From CAWBUW01 sp963792075 (GTDB lineage Bacteria > Chloroflexota > Anaerolineae > Anaerolineales > UBA4823), in the NCBI GenBank assembly GCA_963792075.1, contig CAWBUW010000008.1:13323-77322 (forward strand): a stretch of 64,000 nt of DNA. The letters run 5' to 3'. Of the stretch, positions 7,914-15,667 are shown one piece after another (the first letter of the stretch is position 1; the number at the start of each line of letters is the position of its first letter). A program made the translations under genes and the position numbers. The notes below the pieces were generated by a model. The model made no database searches and was not told where the DNA came from. It saw only the letters and a program-made list of their open reading frames with translations.

Positions 7914-8345
7914 ATGTCCTATCAAGAAGTCACGATCATCGGCTACCTGGGCCGCGCCCCGGAGATGCGTCAAACCTCCTCCGGGCAGGCGGTAGCCACC
8001 TTCTCGCTGGCTGCCAACCGCCGCTTCCGCGACGCGCAGGGGCAACTCGTGAAGGAGACCACCTGGTTTCAGGTGACCGCCTGGGACCGCCAGGCGGAGA
8101 ACGCCTGCCAGTACCTGCAGAAAGGCAACCAGGTGATGGTGCGCGGCCGCCTGAACCCCGACGCGGAAAGCGGCTCCCCTCGCATCTGGGAGCGCCGGGA
8201 CGGCTCTCCCGCCGCTTCCTACGAAGTCACCGCCCGTGAGATCATCTACCTGGGCGGTCAGGACGCCTCGGGTGAGCCGTCCTCCCACCCCGGCAGCAGC
8301 TCCTCGCCCGATACCGATCTGATCGACCCCGAAATCCCCTTCTAA
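7914..8345 (+). CDS. ssb: Single-stranded DNA-binding protein (SSB)
   Basis: 143 residues with the standard OB-fold: VTIIGYLGRAPEMRQTSSG, ATFSLAANR, TTWFQVTAWDRQAENACQYL, KGNQVMVRGRL and a Gly/Ser/Pro linker. It ends in the acidic tip DPEIPF, the tail that recruits SSB partners. ATG 7914 overlaps the end region of the Rad52-like gene and has AAGGAGTG just before it. It would coat single-stranded DNA for the Rad52-like annealer upstream. Length is at the short end for bacterial SSBs because the linker is brief. Probably the accessory element's own SSB, not the housekeeping one. Confidence 0.92.
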   Translation: MSYQEVTIIGYLGRAPEMRQTSSGQAVATFSLAANRRFRDAQGQLVKETTWFQVTAWDRQAENACQYLQKGNQVMVRGRLNPDAESGSPRIWERRDGSPAASYEVTAREIIYLGGQDASGEPSSHPGSSSSPDTDLIDPEIPF

Positions 8346-8356
8346 TCCCCTCTCCT

Positions 8357-8663
8357 AACCGCCTGGCGGTTCCTCCCCCAGCCTGCCCCCCCGAATTACA
8401 CAACAACTGAATACCACCCGCACTCTCGTGCGATCTCGTTCCAGCGCTCTGCGTTGGAACCTCCAGCCAACGCTCCGCGTTGGTTCTGGCTTCGCGGGAG
8501 GACGCAGAGCGCCAGAAGAGGGTGACAACGTGCCGTTCGAAGCGAACGCGGAGCGTTGTCACCAGAAAACCTGCCCCCTCCAACCTCCCCCAAATGGCAA
8601 AGAGCGCCATTTAGGGGAGGCTTTAGAGATTTTCCTCCCCCAAATTTCCGAATTTGGGGGAGG
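8357..8663. repeat. Cluster of at least six palindromes/hairpins
   Basis: This gene-free stretch holds successive inverted repeats: 8357-8371; 8439-8447/8451-8459; 8467-8473/8477-8483 (perfect); 8484-8490/8511-8517; a composite with outer arms 8521-8530/8554-8563 and inner arms 8535-8539/8543-8547; 8584-8598/8606-8620 (one mismatch); and 8634-8646/8651-8663 (13 bp perfect). The last shares its AAATTTCCGAATTT core with the palindrome at 2421-2445. Far more structure than a terminator needs. Confidence 0.75.
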
Positions 8664-8707
8664 GGAGGGGGCCTTCGTGGCATCACAAACTAGAAAGGAG
8701 TTGACAC

Positions 8708-9238
8708 ATGGCAATGGCCACCCTTCGAAAACCACTGCCAACGTATCTGTCCGAGAAAGCAGTCGTTACCATTTCGGGCTACTTCTATGCTGTGGATTTA
8801 GGCGCAGACACTCGTAAGCAGGTGCACCGGGTGGGCAAGGACCGGCGCTGCACCTGCCCGCAGGGCACACACTGCCCGGCGGTAGCTGCAGTGACCGAGT
8901 ATCTCAAAGCTGGCGGCGAGCGGGCTCCCGATCCGCCCCCAGGCTTCTACCCGGTGGCGCCGGCGCTCTGCCCTATCTGCAAAGCCGAGGCGGTTTACGA
9001 TCCCAGCCTGGGCAGCAAGCATCGCGGAGCAGGTTGGCGCTGCCGCCAAACCGGCAGCCTGCATTACTGGGAAGTTCAGGTGCAGGTTCTGGCGCAGAAC
9101 CTGGCTGCCAACCCCTGGTTGTTCCCACCGGTCGTGATCCGCCAGGGTGCCCAGCTGTATGCCTACGATGGCATTGAGCCCGGCGATCAGGTGCTCTATG
9201 CCGGCGTTTTGCGCCAGGATGTCATCACATCCGAATAA
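8708..9238 (+). CDS. SWIM-like zinc protein of the accessory block
   Basis: 176 residues. Near residue 48, RRCTCPQGTHCPAVAAV has the C-x-C...C spacing of SWIM zinc domains, with His in the loop. A later zinc-ribbon-like pair CPICKAEAVYDP...WRCR follows. The C-terminus is a small beta-rich segment. SWIM domains bind DNA or proteins. ATG 8708 follows AAAGGAG by 8 bases. It lies between SSB and RadC-DUF6573 genes and is closed by a strong terminator at 9260, so it may be its own transcript or the end of the Rad52-SSB operon. The specific job is unknown. Confidence 0.55.
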   Translation: MAMATLRKPLPTYLSEKAVVTISGYFYAVDLGADTRKQVHRVGKDRRCTCPQGTHCPAVAAVTEYLKAGGERAPDPPPGFYPVAPALCPICKAEAVYDPSLGSKHRGAGWRCRQTGSLHYWEVQVQVLAQNLAANPWLFPPVVIRQGAQLYAYDGIEPGDQVLYAGVLRQDVITSE

Positions 9239-9259
9239 GTGAAATTCTCACCAACCCCC

Positions 9260-9313
9260 GCAGGGGATGGACTGCTGCCCCTGCCTGGGGGAGAGTCCGT
9301 CCCCTGCTTTTTT
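9260..9313 (+). terminator. Intrinsic terminator
   Basis: 14-bp stem 9260-9273/9294-9307 with one G-T wobble, followed directly by six T (9308-9313). It begins 21 bases after the SWIM-like gene stop. The clearest rho-independent terminator in the window. Confidence 0.85.
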
Positions 9314-9341
9314 CTACTGAAAACAGAAAGGACGGACAACC

Positions 9342-10523
9342 ATGAACGAGCTTTTCCAGCTCCAAACCTCTTACCCCTTACCCAAACTGAAGCGCCTGCC
9401 GCTGCGCGAGCAGCCGGCTTACCGGGTGACCCAAAACCCGGATGCCTGCAACCTGATCGAGCTGCTGGCGGCGCTGGTGGGCGGACCGCAGCAAATCGAG
9501 ATCGCCGAAGCGCTCCTGGGACGCTTTGGCAGCCTGCGCCAGTTACACCAGGCGCACGTCGCCGAAATTGGCAGCATCCATGGTATTGGCCAACAGACCG
9601 CCATTCGCCTCAAAGCCGCCCTGGCGCTGGGCAGGCGCTCTGTGTCGGAAACCCCCGACGAGCGCCCCACCATCCACAACCCAGCGGACGCCGCTGCGCT
9701 GGTCCAGGTTGACATGAGCCTGCTGGACCAGGAGTATCTCAAAGTGATGCTGCTGGACACCCGCAACCGCGTGATGGACGTAATCGAGGTCTATCACGGG
9801 TCGCTGAATTCCTCCCAGGTGCGGGTGGCTGAGCTGTTCAAGCCAGCCATCCAGCGCATGGCAGCCTCGATCCTGGTTTTCCATAACCACCCGTCCCAGG
9901 ATCCAAGTCCCAGCCCGGATGACGTTGCCGTGACTCGGGCGATCGTCCAGGCAGGCAAGCTTTTGGATATCGCCTGCCTGGATCATATCGTGATCGGCGG
10001 CAACGGGAGCTTCGTGTCTTTGAAGGAGCGAGGGCTGGGCTTTGACACGGGGCGGGTCTCGGATACGAGCTGGCCTACCCAGTTGAATGATGAGCCTTGC
10101 GCCTATGCAGTGCGTGAAAAGACTGAAGTGATCTACGCTTACACCCGCGCCCAGGCGCTGGCGGATGGTGTGCTGGTGGATGTCAGTGCCATGGCGAAGG
10201 AAGCGGGGTTTCGCTACCCCACCGCCATCACAGCTGACCTGCACGCCACCCTGACTCCCAACATCCGTGAGCGCTCCTTCGGCCAGTCCTTTGAAGGGCG
10301 GCTTTGGGACGTGCTGTTCATTGCCTCTCTCACTGCCCGGCGTACGGTCTGGGGCAGCCAGGCGGTTTTCAGCATCAGCCAGTCCGTCTGCCCCACCAGC
10401 CGCGGCCGGCTGCACCGGCGCACGCTGCACCTGTGGATCGTCATTGGTCCCGGCGACCCGGGCAAGGAGCCTAACCCCCTGCCTGAGCCAGTCGTCACCA
10501 TAGGATTTCCGGAGGATTTTTGA
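9342..10523 (+). CDS. RadC-like JAB domain fused to DUF6573
   Basis: 393 residues. Residues ~30-100 form the helical RadC N-terminal region with a helix-hairpin-helix-like segment (IGSIHGIGQQTAIRLKAAL). Residues ~110-230 are the JAB/MPN RadC domain with the metal motif HNHPSQDPSPSPDD near 180. From ~250 a DUF6573-like domain follows: YAYTRAQALADGVLVDVSAM, then FRYPTAITADLH. Mobile-element RadC proteins are common but their reaction is not settled; DUF6573 is found on plasmids. A ribosome site AAAGGACGG precedes ATG 9342. The next gene starts in a TGATG overlap. The fusion itself is uncommon as far as I know. Confidence 0.85.
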   Translation: MNELFQLQTSYPLPKLKRLPLREQPAYRVTQNPDACNLIELLAALVGGPQQIEIAEALLGRFGSLRQLHQAHVAEIGSIHGIGQQTAIRLKAALALGRRSVSETPDERPTIHNPADAAALVQVDMSLLDQEYLKVMLLDTRNRVMDVIEVYHGSLNSSQVRVAELFKPAIQRMAASILVFHNHPSQDPSPSPDDVAVTRAIVQAGKLLDIACLDHIVIGGNGSFVSLKERGLGFDTGRVSDTSWPTQLNDEPCAYAVREKTEVIYAYTRAQALADGVLVDVSAMAKEAGFRYPTAITADLHATLTPNIRERSFGQSFEGRLWDVLFIASLTARRTVWGSQAVFSISQSVCPTSRGRLHRRTLHLWIVIGPGDPGKEPNPLPEPVVTIGFPEDF

Positions 10524-11038
10524 TGAACGCCTCGCAGAATCCCCCTCCCTACAGAATTGATGAGATCCAGTACCTGCCGCATCACCACTGCCCGCGCTGC
10601 GGCGCAGCCGCCCGCACCACCCCCAGCGGCGCATGGCTCGAGCCCTACCAGGATTGGTTCGGCACCGCCCTGCGCTACTGGCAGGATCACCTGGGGTATG
10701 TCCGCTTTGAATGCCGCTGCCAGCACCACCCTGAGTTCAAAGAGGGTCTGCGCGTGGCACGCCTGGGCGATGCCATCCTGCCGCTGAACTTCGTCAATAC
10801 GGCTGCGGCTGCCAGGATCGGCAAACCTCCTGCGGAGATCAACGCTGAGCGTACGCGGCTGGCGGTCGCCTTCCTGGCGGAACATGCCAACCCGGAGTTC
10901 AGCGGGTCGGTGGACTGGCTGGCGCATACCCTGCATGCCCTGGCGGCTGGCGGGCTCAGCCCTGAAGCTGCCCGCAAGCAGCTCCAGGCCTGGATCGAAT
11001 ACCAGGAGCGTGCCCGGCCGGCAGGCGGTGTGCGATGA
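10523..11038 (+). CDS. Uncharacterised zinc-ribbon-like protein of the accessory block
   Basis: 171 residues, start ATG 10523 overlapping the previous stop (TGATG) with GGAGG at 10511-10515. It carries HHHCPRCGAAARTT near the N-terminus and ECRCQHHPEF around residue 65, four cysteines that could bind one zinc. The C-terminal half is helical. I do not recognise a family. Its coupling to RadC-DUF6573 upstream and to the next gene by an ATGA overlap makes it part of one operon. Function unknown; a DNA-binding or replication accessory is only a guess from company. Confidence 0.6.
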   Translation: MNASQNPPPYRIDEIQYLPHHHCPRCGAAARTTPSGAWLEPYQDWFGTALRYWQDHLGYVRFECRCQHHPEFKEGLRVARLGDAILPLNFVNTAAAARIGKPPAEINAERTRLAVAFLAEHANPEFSGSVDWLAHTLHALAAGGLSPEAARKQLQAWIEYQERARPAGGVR

Positions 11039-11613
11039 GCATCACCATCACCAACGCCTCCGTCTCGGCGGTGGTGCGCGGCTATGGTCACACCCGTGAA
11101 GGGCTGGTCATCTGGCTGGAGCTGGCGCCCCAGCACCCCAAGGTCAGCGGGGCGGTCCGGGCCGAGCTGACCAGCAACACCCGGCGCTACCTGCGCCTGC
11201 GCGATGAAGACAGCGGCCATTACAAGATGGTCTACGGGCTGGGGCGCGGCTACCTGAACCTGACCGCCGATGCCCCGGAGCTGGCTGTCGGTCATCGGGC
11301 GCGGGCGCAGCTCCTGCGCATGATCGCCCCCGAGGCGGTGCATCCGGAAGACCTGCACCAGGAATTCTATGTGCTTTCCTGGCCTGGCATCGATCCGGCC
11401 ACTGCCCTGGCCGCCACCCTCGAGCGCAGCACGCCCTTCCCGGTGCAGATCGGCTGGGGCGCCTACCTGCTCTCCCGCGCCCTGCAAGACTACGCCGCCG
11501 AGCCGCTGGTTACCGGCGGCCAGGCGCCGCAGGGTTACGCCTTCCAGCATGACACCCCCTGGGCAGACATCCTCTCCCAGGGGGTGCGCAACGGAGACAT
11601 ATCCCTCTCTTAA
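11035..11613 (+). CDS. Uncharacterised accessory-block protein
   Basis: 192 residues, ATG 11035 overlapping the upstream stop (ATGA), so translationally coupled. It begins MSITITNASVSAVVRGYGHT and has an alternating beta pattern with TRRYLRLRDEDSGHYKMVYGLGRGYL, then a helical region. No cysteine clusters, signal peptide or membrane segment. I recognise no family. It is the last gene of the RadC operon; two hairpins follow it. Confidence 0.6.
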   Translation: MSITITNASVSAVVRGYGHTREGLVIWLELAPQHPKVSGAVRAELTSNTRRYLRLRDEDSGHYKMVYGLGRGYLNLTADAPELAVGHRARAQLLRMIAPEAVHPEDLHQEFYVLSWPGIDPATALAATLERSTPFPVQIGWGAYLLSRALQDYAAEPLVTGGQAPQGYAFQHDTPWADILSQGVRNGDISLS

Positions 11614-11618
11614 TCATT

Positions 11619-11702
11619 CAGATGTGGGCGGCGAATACCGCCGCCCACATCTGAAAAATAAAACTTTTTGTGTCTGCAATGGCGCAGCCGTTGCAGACAC
11701 AA
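11619..11702 (+). terminator. Tandem hairpins ending the RadC operon
   Basis: First hairpin: perfect 15-bp arms 11619-11633 and 11639-11653 with a 5-base loop, starting 5 bases after the stop codon. Second: perfect 12-bp arms 11668-11679 and 11691-11702 with a GGC/GCC inner pair. The second ends 25 bases before the next gene's ATG and could also act on that gene's leader. Confidence 0.65.
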
Positions 11703-11727
11703 GGAATATAACAGAAAGGAACTTAAG

Positions 11728-12033
11728 ATGCGTCTTCAAGGTCAAGCCCAACTGGGCTACTTCCCAACCCCTCCCTCCCAACTGCCGCTGATCGCCTCCT
11801 GGCTCAGCCTGGCAGACAGCCGCGCCAGCCTGGTGCGAGCTTTAGACCCCTGCGCCGGGGAAGGCCATGCCCTGGCGTACCTGGCGGCCCAGCTCAACGG
11901 CAGCCTGGTCACCTACGGCATCGAGCTTTCTCCCCAGCGCGCCGATGAAGCCGATAAAGTGCTAGATCACGTGCTCAACACCGGCTTCGAGAACGCTGTG
12001 CTGACCGAAGAAACCTTTTCGCTCCGTTTTTAA
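11728..12033 (+). pseudogene. DUF6094-like methyltransferase, N-terminal part (frameshifted)
   Basis: 101 readable residues: LGYFPTPPSQLPLIASWL, then the AdoMet-binding motif ALDPCAGEGHALAYLA and YGIELSPQRADEADKVLDH. The frame ends at a TAA at 12031. One base over, the adjacent frame reads FLNPPYDGETSTGGGERMEY (motif IV NPPY at 12033-12044) and runs straight into the 12078-15587 protein. A missing base near 12021-12030 explains this: inserting one T there would restore F-S-L-L-F-L-N-P-P-Y. The methyltransferase is probably intact in life or recently broken. NPPY-type enzymes usually act on adenine N6 in DNA. Confidence 0.75.
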
Positions 12034-12077
12034 ATCCACCATATGATGGCGAAACATCTACCGGCGGCGGGGAGCGC

Positions 12078-15000
12078 ATGGAATACACCTTCCTCAACAA
12101 CAGCACCCGCCTGCTGGTGCGCGGCGGCGTCCTGGTCTACATCCTCCCCGAGACCCGCATCAGCGAAAAGATCGCCAAACATCTGGCAGGCTGGTACGAA
12201 GCGCTGCGCTGCTTCCGCTTCGCCGGCGAGGAGTACGAGCGCTTCAAGCAGGTGGTGATCTTCGGCGTGCGCAGGCTGGTATACCGCCAGCCCTCCAACG
12301 AGCATGTGGAAGCCATTACCTGCTGGGCGAGCTGCCAGGTTCGCGCCGCTGAATCAGAAACCACAGACGCAACGAATAAACCGCTGCTCGCGCCTGCCTT
12401 CACGCCTCTGACAGAGCTACCTACCGGCAGTGGCGCTTACACGATCCCACCTTCACCGCCGCACGGTCCGCGCGGCGCGGTTTTCAGCTTCAAGTTCACC
12501 CCGGTTGGCCTGGACGATTACCTGCTCGCGGCACACCGCGCGGCCCTGGCGTTGGAGAAAACCCCCGCCTGGCGGGAGTTGATCCCGGAAACTGAGCCGC
12601 CTGCCATCACTCCCGCCATCACGCCCAAGCTGGGGCACGTTTCCATGCAGGTCTCCGGCGGCTTGCTGGGCACGAACCTGGTGACGGACGAGGCCGGCCG
12701 GGGGCTGCTGATCAAAGGCGGCACCGAGAAGTTCACCGTGCGGGTGAATGATCCCAACGAAGAGGCGCTTCCTGAGTTCGATCCGGATAACGCCGACCAG
12801 CGCAAGAAGCTGTTCCGCATCCGGGTGGAAGAGCGCTCGCGCCCGGTGCTGTACACGCTGGACGAGGCGGGCAACCTGGTCTGCCTCTACCAACCCGATG
12901 CTATCCGCGATGTGCTGCGTGAGCATGTCAGCAGGCTGGCGAAGCAGCTCGAAGCCCGCAACGTGCCCCGCTATGACCGCAAGCCGGACCCCTGGGAATG
13001 GCAGCTCATGGCACCGCTCTCGCCGGGTCGCTCGCTGGCAGGGCGCACTGAAACTGGCCTGACCGCGCCGCAGAAGCACTTCGCCATCGCCCTGGGGCGC
13101 TTGCTGCTGGCGCAGGGCAGCGGGATCATCTCCTTAGAAATGGGCGCAGGGAAGACCACCATCGCCCTGACGGTGGCGGAGTACCTGCAGGCTGCCCTGG
13201 CTCGCCGGGGCTCTGCCAGATCCGCCTACCCGGTGCTGGTGGTCGGTCCCGGCCTGGTCACCGGCGAAGAGAACTGGCCCAAAGAAGTGCGGGAGGTCAT
13301 CCCCGGCGCGGCGGCTCAGGTGGTCGAGATCGCCGCCCGCCCTCTCCCCAAGCCTGCCCGGCTCCGGGATTGGGCGAAGGCGCTGGGCCTCCACCTGGAT
13401 GAAAGCCGCTTCGTGGACCTGCCTGCCCGCAGTGCCTGGTTGTCAATCCTGGATGCCGCGCAGCAGCAGGGGGTTCTGCTCAGCCAACAACAGCGCATTG
13501 CCATCTGGCACACGCTCCAACAGCAGGCGCAGGCGCTGCCGGAAGCTCAAGAGCCAACCGGCGAGACGCCCACCCTGCTCGATGCCCGCATTGGCGGCTT
13601 CGGCTGGCTGGGGCTGGGCGACCTGCCGCGTGACCCTGCCCACGAAACAGAAATGCACCGCCGCTACAGCCTGGCGCAGTTCCTGCAGGAGTACCGTTCC
13701 GGCGCGCTGCCGCCGAAGAGCTATGCGGTGATGTCTTACGAGACTGCTAAGCTCGGCTCGGGCCGCCTGCCGGCCATGTCAACCCGCCTGCGGCGGGTCT
13801 ACCAGTACGATGATGGGGTGCTGCAGAAGAAGATCATCCGGGTGTGCACCTGCCCTGGCTGTGGGCAGGTGATCAGCGAGGAATATGACGAGCAGGGTCA
13901 GCCGGTGGCAGGGGGGATGATCACGCCGGGCAAGCGCGCTGAGCAGTTCGTGGGCGCTCGGAGGCGTTTCTGCCAGGCGCCGGTCGCCCGGCATACCTGG
14001 GATGCGGAGAACGGCAGGCACGAGCTGCGCACCCATGATCCCGATGGAAACCCGTACCGCTGCCAGGCGCCGCTGTTCTCCAATACGGCCTTGCGCCGTG
14101 AGGCCGCGGCGCGCTTTATCCAGCGCAAAGCGCATCATGCCTTTCCGCTGGTTTTGGTTGACGAGCTCCATGAGACCAAAGCCAAGGGCACTGGCAACGG
14201 CTGGGCACTGACCGCCCTGACCAACGCCGCCCGCTACACCCTCGGGCTGACCGGTACGCTCTTTTCCGGTTACGCCACCGATATCTTTTGGCTGATGTAC
14301 CGCCTCTCGGGGCAGGTGCGCCGCGAGTTCGGGTTTCACGACGAGGGGCGCTGGGTCAAGAAAGTGGGCTTAAGGCGCTTTACCTTCTACGTCACCCACC
14401 CGGACGCCGTGCAGGAAGACGGCTCGTACACCGGGCGCCAGTACCTCAACCGGGTAGATGAAAAGCCCGGCATCCTGCCAGGGATCATCCGCTATGGGCT
14501 GCCCAACATCGTCTTTGGCAGCTTGCAGGATGTGGATCTGCCGCTGCCGCCTTACCGCGAAGAGATGGCCTGGTTGAACCTCTCGCCAGCTATGCAGGAC
14601 CAGTACAGCCAGGCGGATGGCTCAGGCTTCGATACGCCGCTGCCCTCCTCGCTGTACGCCTGGGCGATCACCGAGATGAAAGAGGGTACGCGTGGTGCGT
14701 TGAGCGTGTGGCTCAACACTGCCCTGAACCGCCCCGACGCCATGTTCCGCGACGAGACGGTGACCTTCAACCGGCGCATCGCCGGCAAAGGCAAGTACGC
14801 TCTGCGGCAGGAAGAAGAGGTGATGGAGCTGCCCGCGGTCGAGGAGATCTCGCCCAAGGACCTTTGGCTGGCAGAGCGCTGCCTGGCGGAGTGCCGGGAA
14901 GGGCGCAAGACCCTGGTCTTCCTGCGCCAGACCGGCAAGCGCGACGTGCAGCCGCACGTGGCGCAGGTGCTGCAGGAGCACGGCTTGCGGGTAGATGTGC

Positions 15001-15587
15001 TCTCGCCCGCCGTCAACCCGCGCGGGCGGGTCGCCTGGATCCAGAAGCACGCGCCTGCCATGGACGTGCTGCTGACCAACGCCCGGCTGGTGAAAGTGGG
15101 GCTCAACCTGCGCATGTTCTCCACGGCGATCTTTTATGAAATCGAATGGTCGTTGGCGATCCTGTGGCAGGCCATGCGCCGGGTGTACCGTCCGGGCGCT
15201 TCCCTGCCGGTGCGGGTGATCTTCCCCGCCTATGCCGGCACGCTCGAAGAGCGCGCCCTCAGCCTGCTCGGTCAGAAGATGAAGGCCGCCAGCCTGTTCT
15301 ACGGCGACGAGGTGACCTCCGCCCTGACCGAAGAAGACGAGTCCGACTTCCTCAACGACCTGGTGCGCTCCGTGCTGAAAAAAGAGCAGTTCGCCCGCGC
15401 TGCCAGCATCTTCGCCACCGAAAACGACCTGACCGCCTCGCCGCTCGGTTCACCTACCGCCCTCAGCCCTCAGGCCGCCGTGGTGATGACTCTGCAGGAG
15501 TGGATGGTGCAGAGGGGGATTGATCGCAAGAACGGCGGAAATCGCCACCGCGAAATGCCTGCTGGACAGTTGGTATTACCGTTTTAA
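12078..15587 (+). CDS. Methyltransferase C-terminus fused to SNF2/DEAH-type helicase
   Basis: 1169 residues. The first ~110 (MEYTFLNNSTRLLVRGGVLV...) are the C-terminal half of the DUF6094-like methyltransferase whose N-terminus lies at 11728. A linker and beta region follow, then a superfamily 2 helicase: Walker A SLEMGAGKTTIALTVAEYL near 354, LVDELHETKAKG (DExH) near 693, GLTGTLFSGYATD (motif III) and a C-terminal domain with NARLVKVGLNLRMFSTA and QAMRRVYRPG (motif VI). A zinc-like CTCPGCGQVISEEY insert lies in between. It probably pumps along or remodels DNA for the mobile block. The true start is upstream if the frameshift is repaired, giving about 1285 residues. Confidence 0.8.
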   Translation: MEYTFLNNSTRLLVRGGVLVYILPETRISEKIAKHLAGWYEALRCFRFAGEEYERFKQVVIFGVRRLVYRQPSNEHVEAITCWASCQVRAAESETTDATNKPLLAPAFTPLTELPTGSGAYTIPPSPPHGPRGAVFSFKFTPVGLDDYLLAAHRAALALEKTPAWRELIPETEPPAITPAITPKLGHVSMQVSGGLLGTNLVTDEAGRGLLIKGGTEKFTVRVNDPNEEALPEFDPDNADQRKKLFRIRVEERSRPVLYTLDEAGNLVCLYQPDAIRDVLREHVSRLAKQLEARNVPRYDRKPDPWEWQLMAPLSPGRSLAGRTETGLTAPQKHFAIALGRLLLAQGSGIISLEMGAGKTTIALTVAEYLQAALARRGSARSAYPVLVVGPGLVTGEENWPKEVREVIPGAAAQVVEIAARPLPKPARLRDWAKALGLHLDESRFVDLPARSAWLSILDAAQQQGVLLSQQQRIAIWHTLQQQAQALPEAQEPTGETPTLLDARIGGFGWLGLGDLPRDPAHETEMHRRYSLAQFLQEYRSGALPPKSYAVMSYETAKLGSGRLPAMSTRLRRVYQYDDGVLQKKIIRVCTCPGCGQVISEEYDEQGQPVAGGMITPGKRAEQFVGARRRFCQAPVARHTWDAENGRHELRTHDPDGNPYRCQAPLFSNTALRREAAARFIQRKAHHAFPLVLVDELHETKAKGTGNGWALTALTNAARYTLGLTGTLFSGYATDIFWLMYRLSGQVRREFGFHDEGRWVKKVGLRRFTFYVTHPDAVQEDGSYTGRQYLNRVDEKPGILPGIIRYGLPNIVFGSLQDVDLPLPPYREEMAWLNLSPAMQDQYSQADGSGFDTPLPSSLYAWAITEMKEGTRGALSVWLNTALNRPDAMFRDETVTFNRRIAGKGKYALRQEEEVMELPAVEEISPKDLWLAERCLAECREGRKTLVFLRQTGKRDVQPHVAQVLQEHGLRVDVLSPAVNPRGRVAWIQKHAPAMDVLLTNARLVKVGLNLRMFSTAIFYEIEWSLAILWQAMRRVYRPGASLPVRVIFPAYAGTLEERALSLLGQKMKAASLFYGDEVTSALTEEDESDFLNDLVRSVLKKEQFARAASIFATENDLTASPLGSPTALSPQAAVVMTLQEWMVQRGIDRKNGGNRHREMPAGQLVLPF

Positions 15588-15649
15588 GAAAACCACCCTG
15601 CTCGATGCAAATCGGGCAGGGTGGTTTCGAGAATGGAAAAATTAACATT
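15563..15649. repeat. Left copy of ~90-bp imperfect direct repeat (helicase 3' end plus hairpin)
   Basis: Covers the last codons of the helicase gene (TGGACAGTTGGTAT...CCGTTTT), the following hairpin and the tail ATTAACATT. A diverged copy in the same order and orientation lies at 22627-22716. Both ends and the hairpin loop (CTG-TCGA-G-AAT-CGGGCAGGG) match. This is the pattern of an element inserted at a gene's 3' end. Confidence 0.6.
15590..15627 (+). terminator. Terminator hairpin after the helicase gene
   Basis: 12-bp perfect arms 15590-15601 and 15616-15627, starting 3 bases after the stop codon and ending in TTT. The related repeat copy at 22.65 kb has kept the hairpin shape although its arm sequence changed (compensating changes), arguing that the fold is selected. 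Confidence 0.7.
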
Positions 15650-15667
15650 AAGCTATCACATTTGCCA

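Noticed and set aside
6765..8288. 507-codon minus-strand open frame
   Set aside because: It is antisense to the Rad52-like and SSB genes, has no family pattern and is low-complexity; a codon-bias shadow of GC-rich genes.
8357..8663. CRISPR array
   Set aside because: The repeats are inverted and all different, with no regular direct repeats or spacers.
9543..10634. 363-codon minus-strand open frame
   Set aside because: Antisense to RadC-DUF6573, whose motifs are clear; no recognisable protein pattern.
12453..13079. Minus-strand open frame opposite the helicase
   Set aside because: Shadow of the methyltransferase-helicase gene; no motif.
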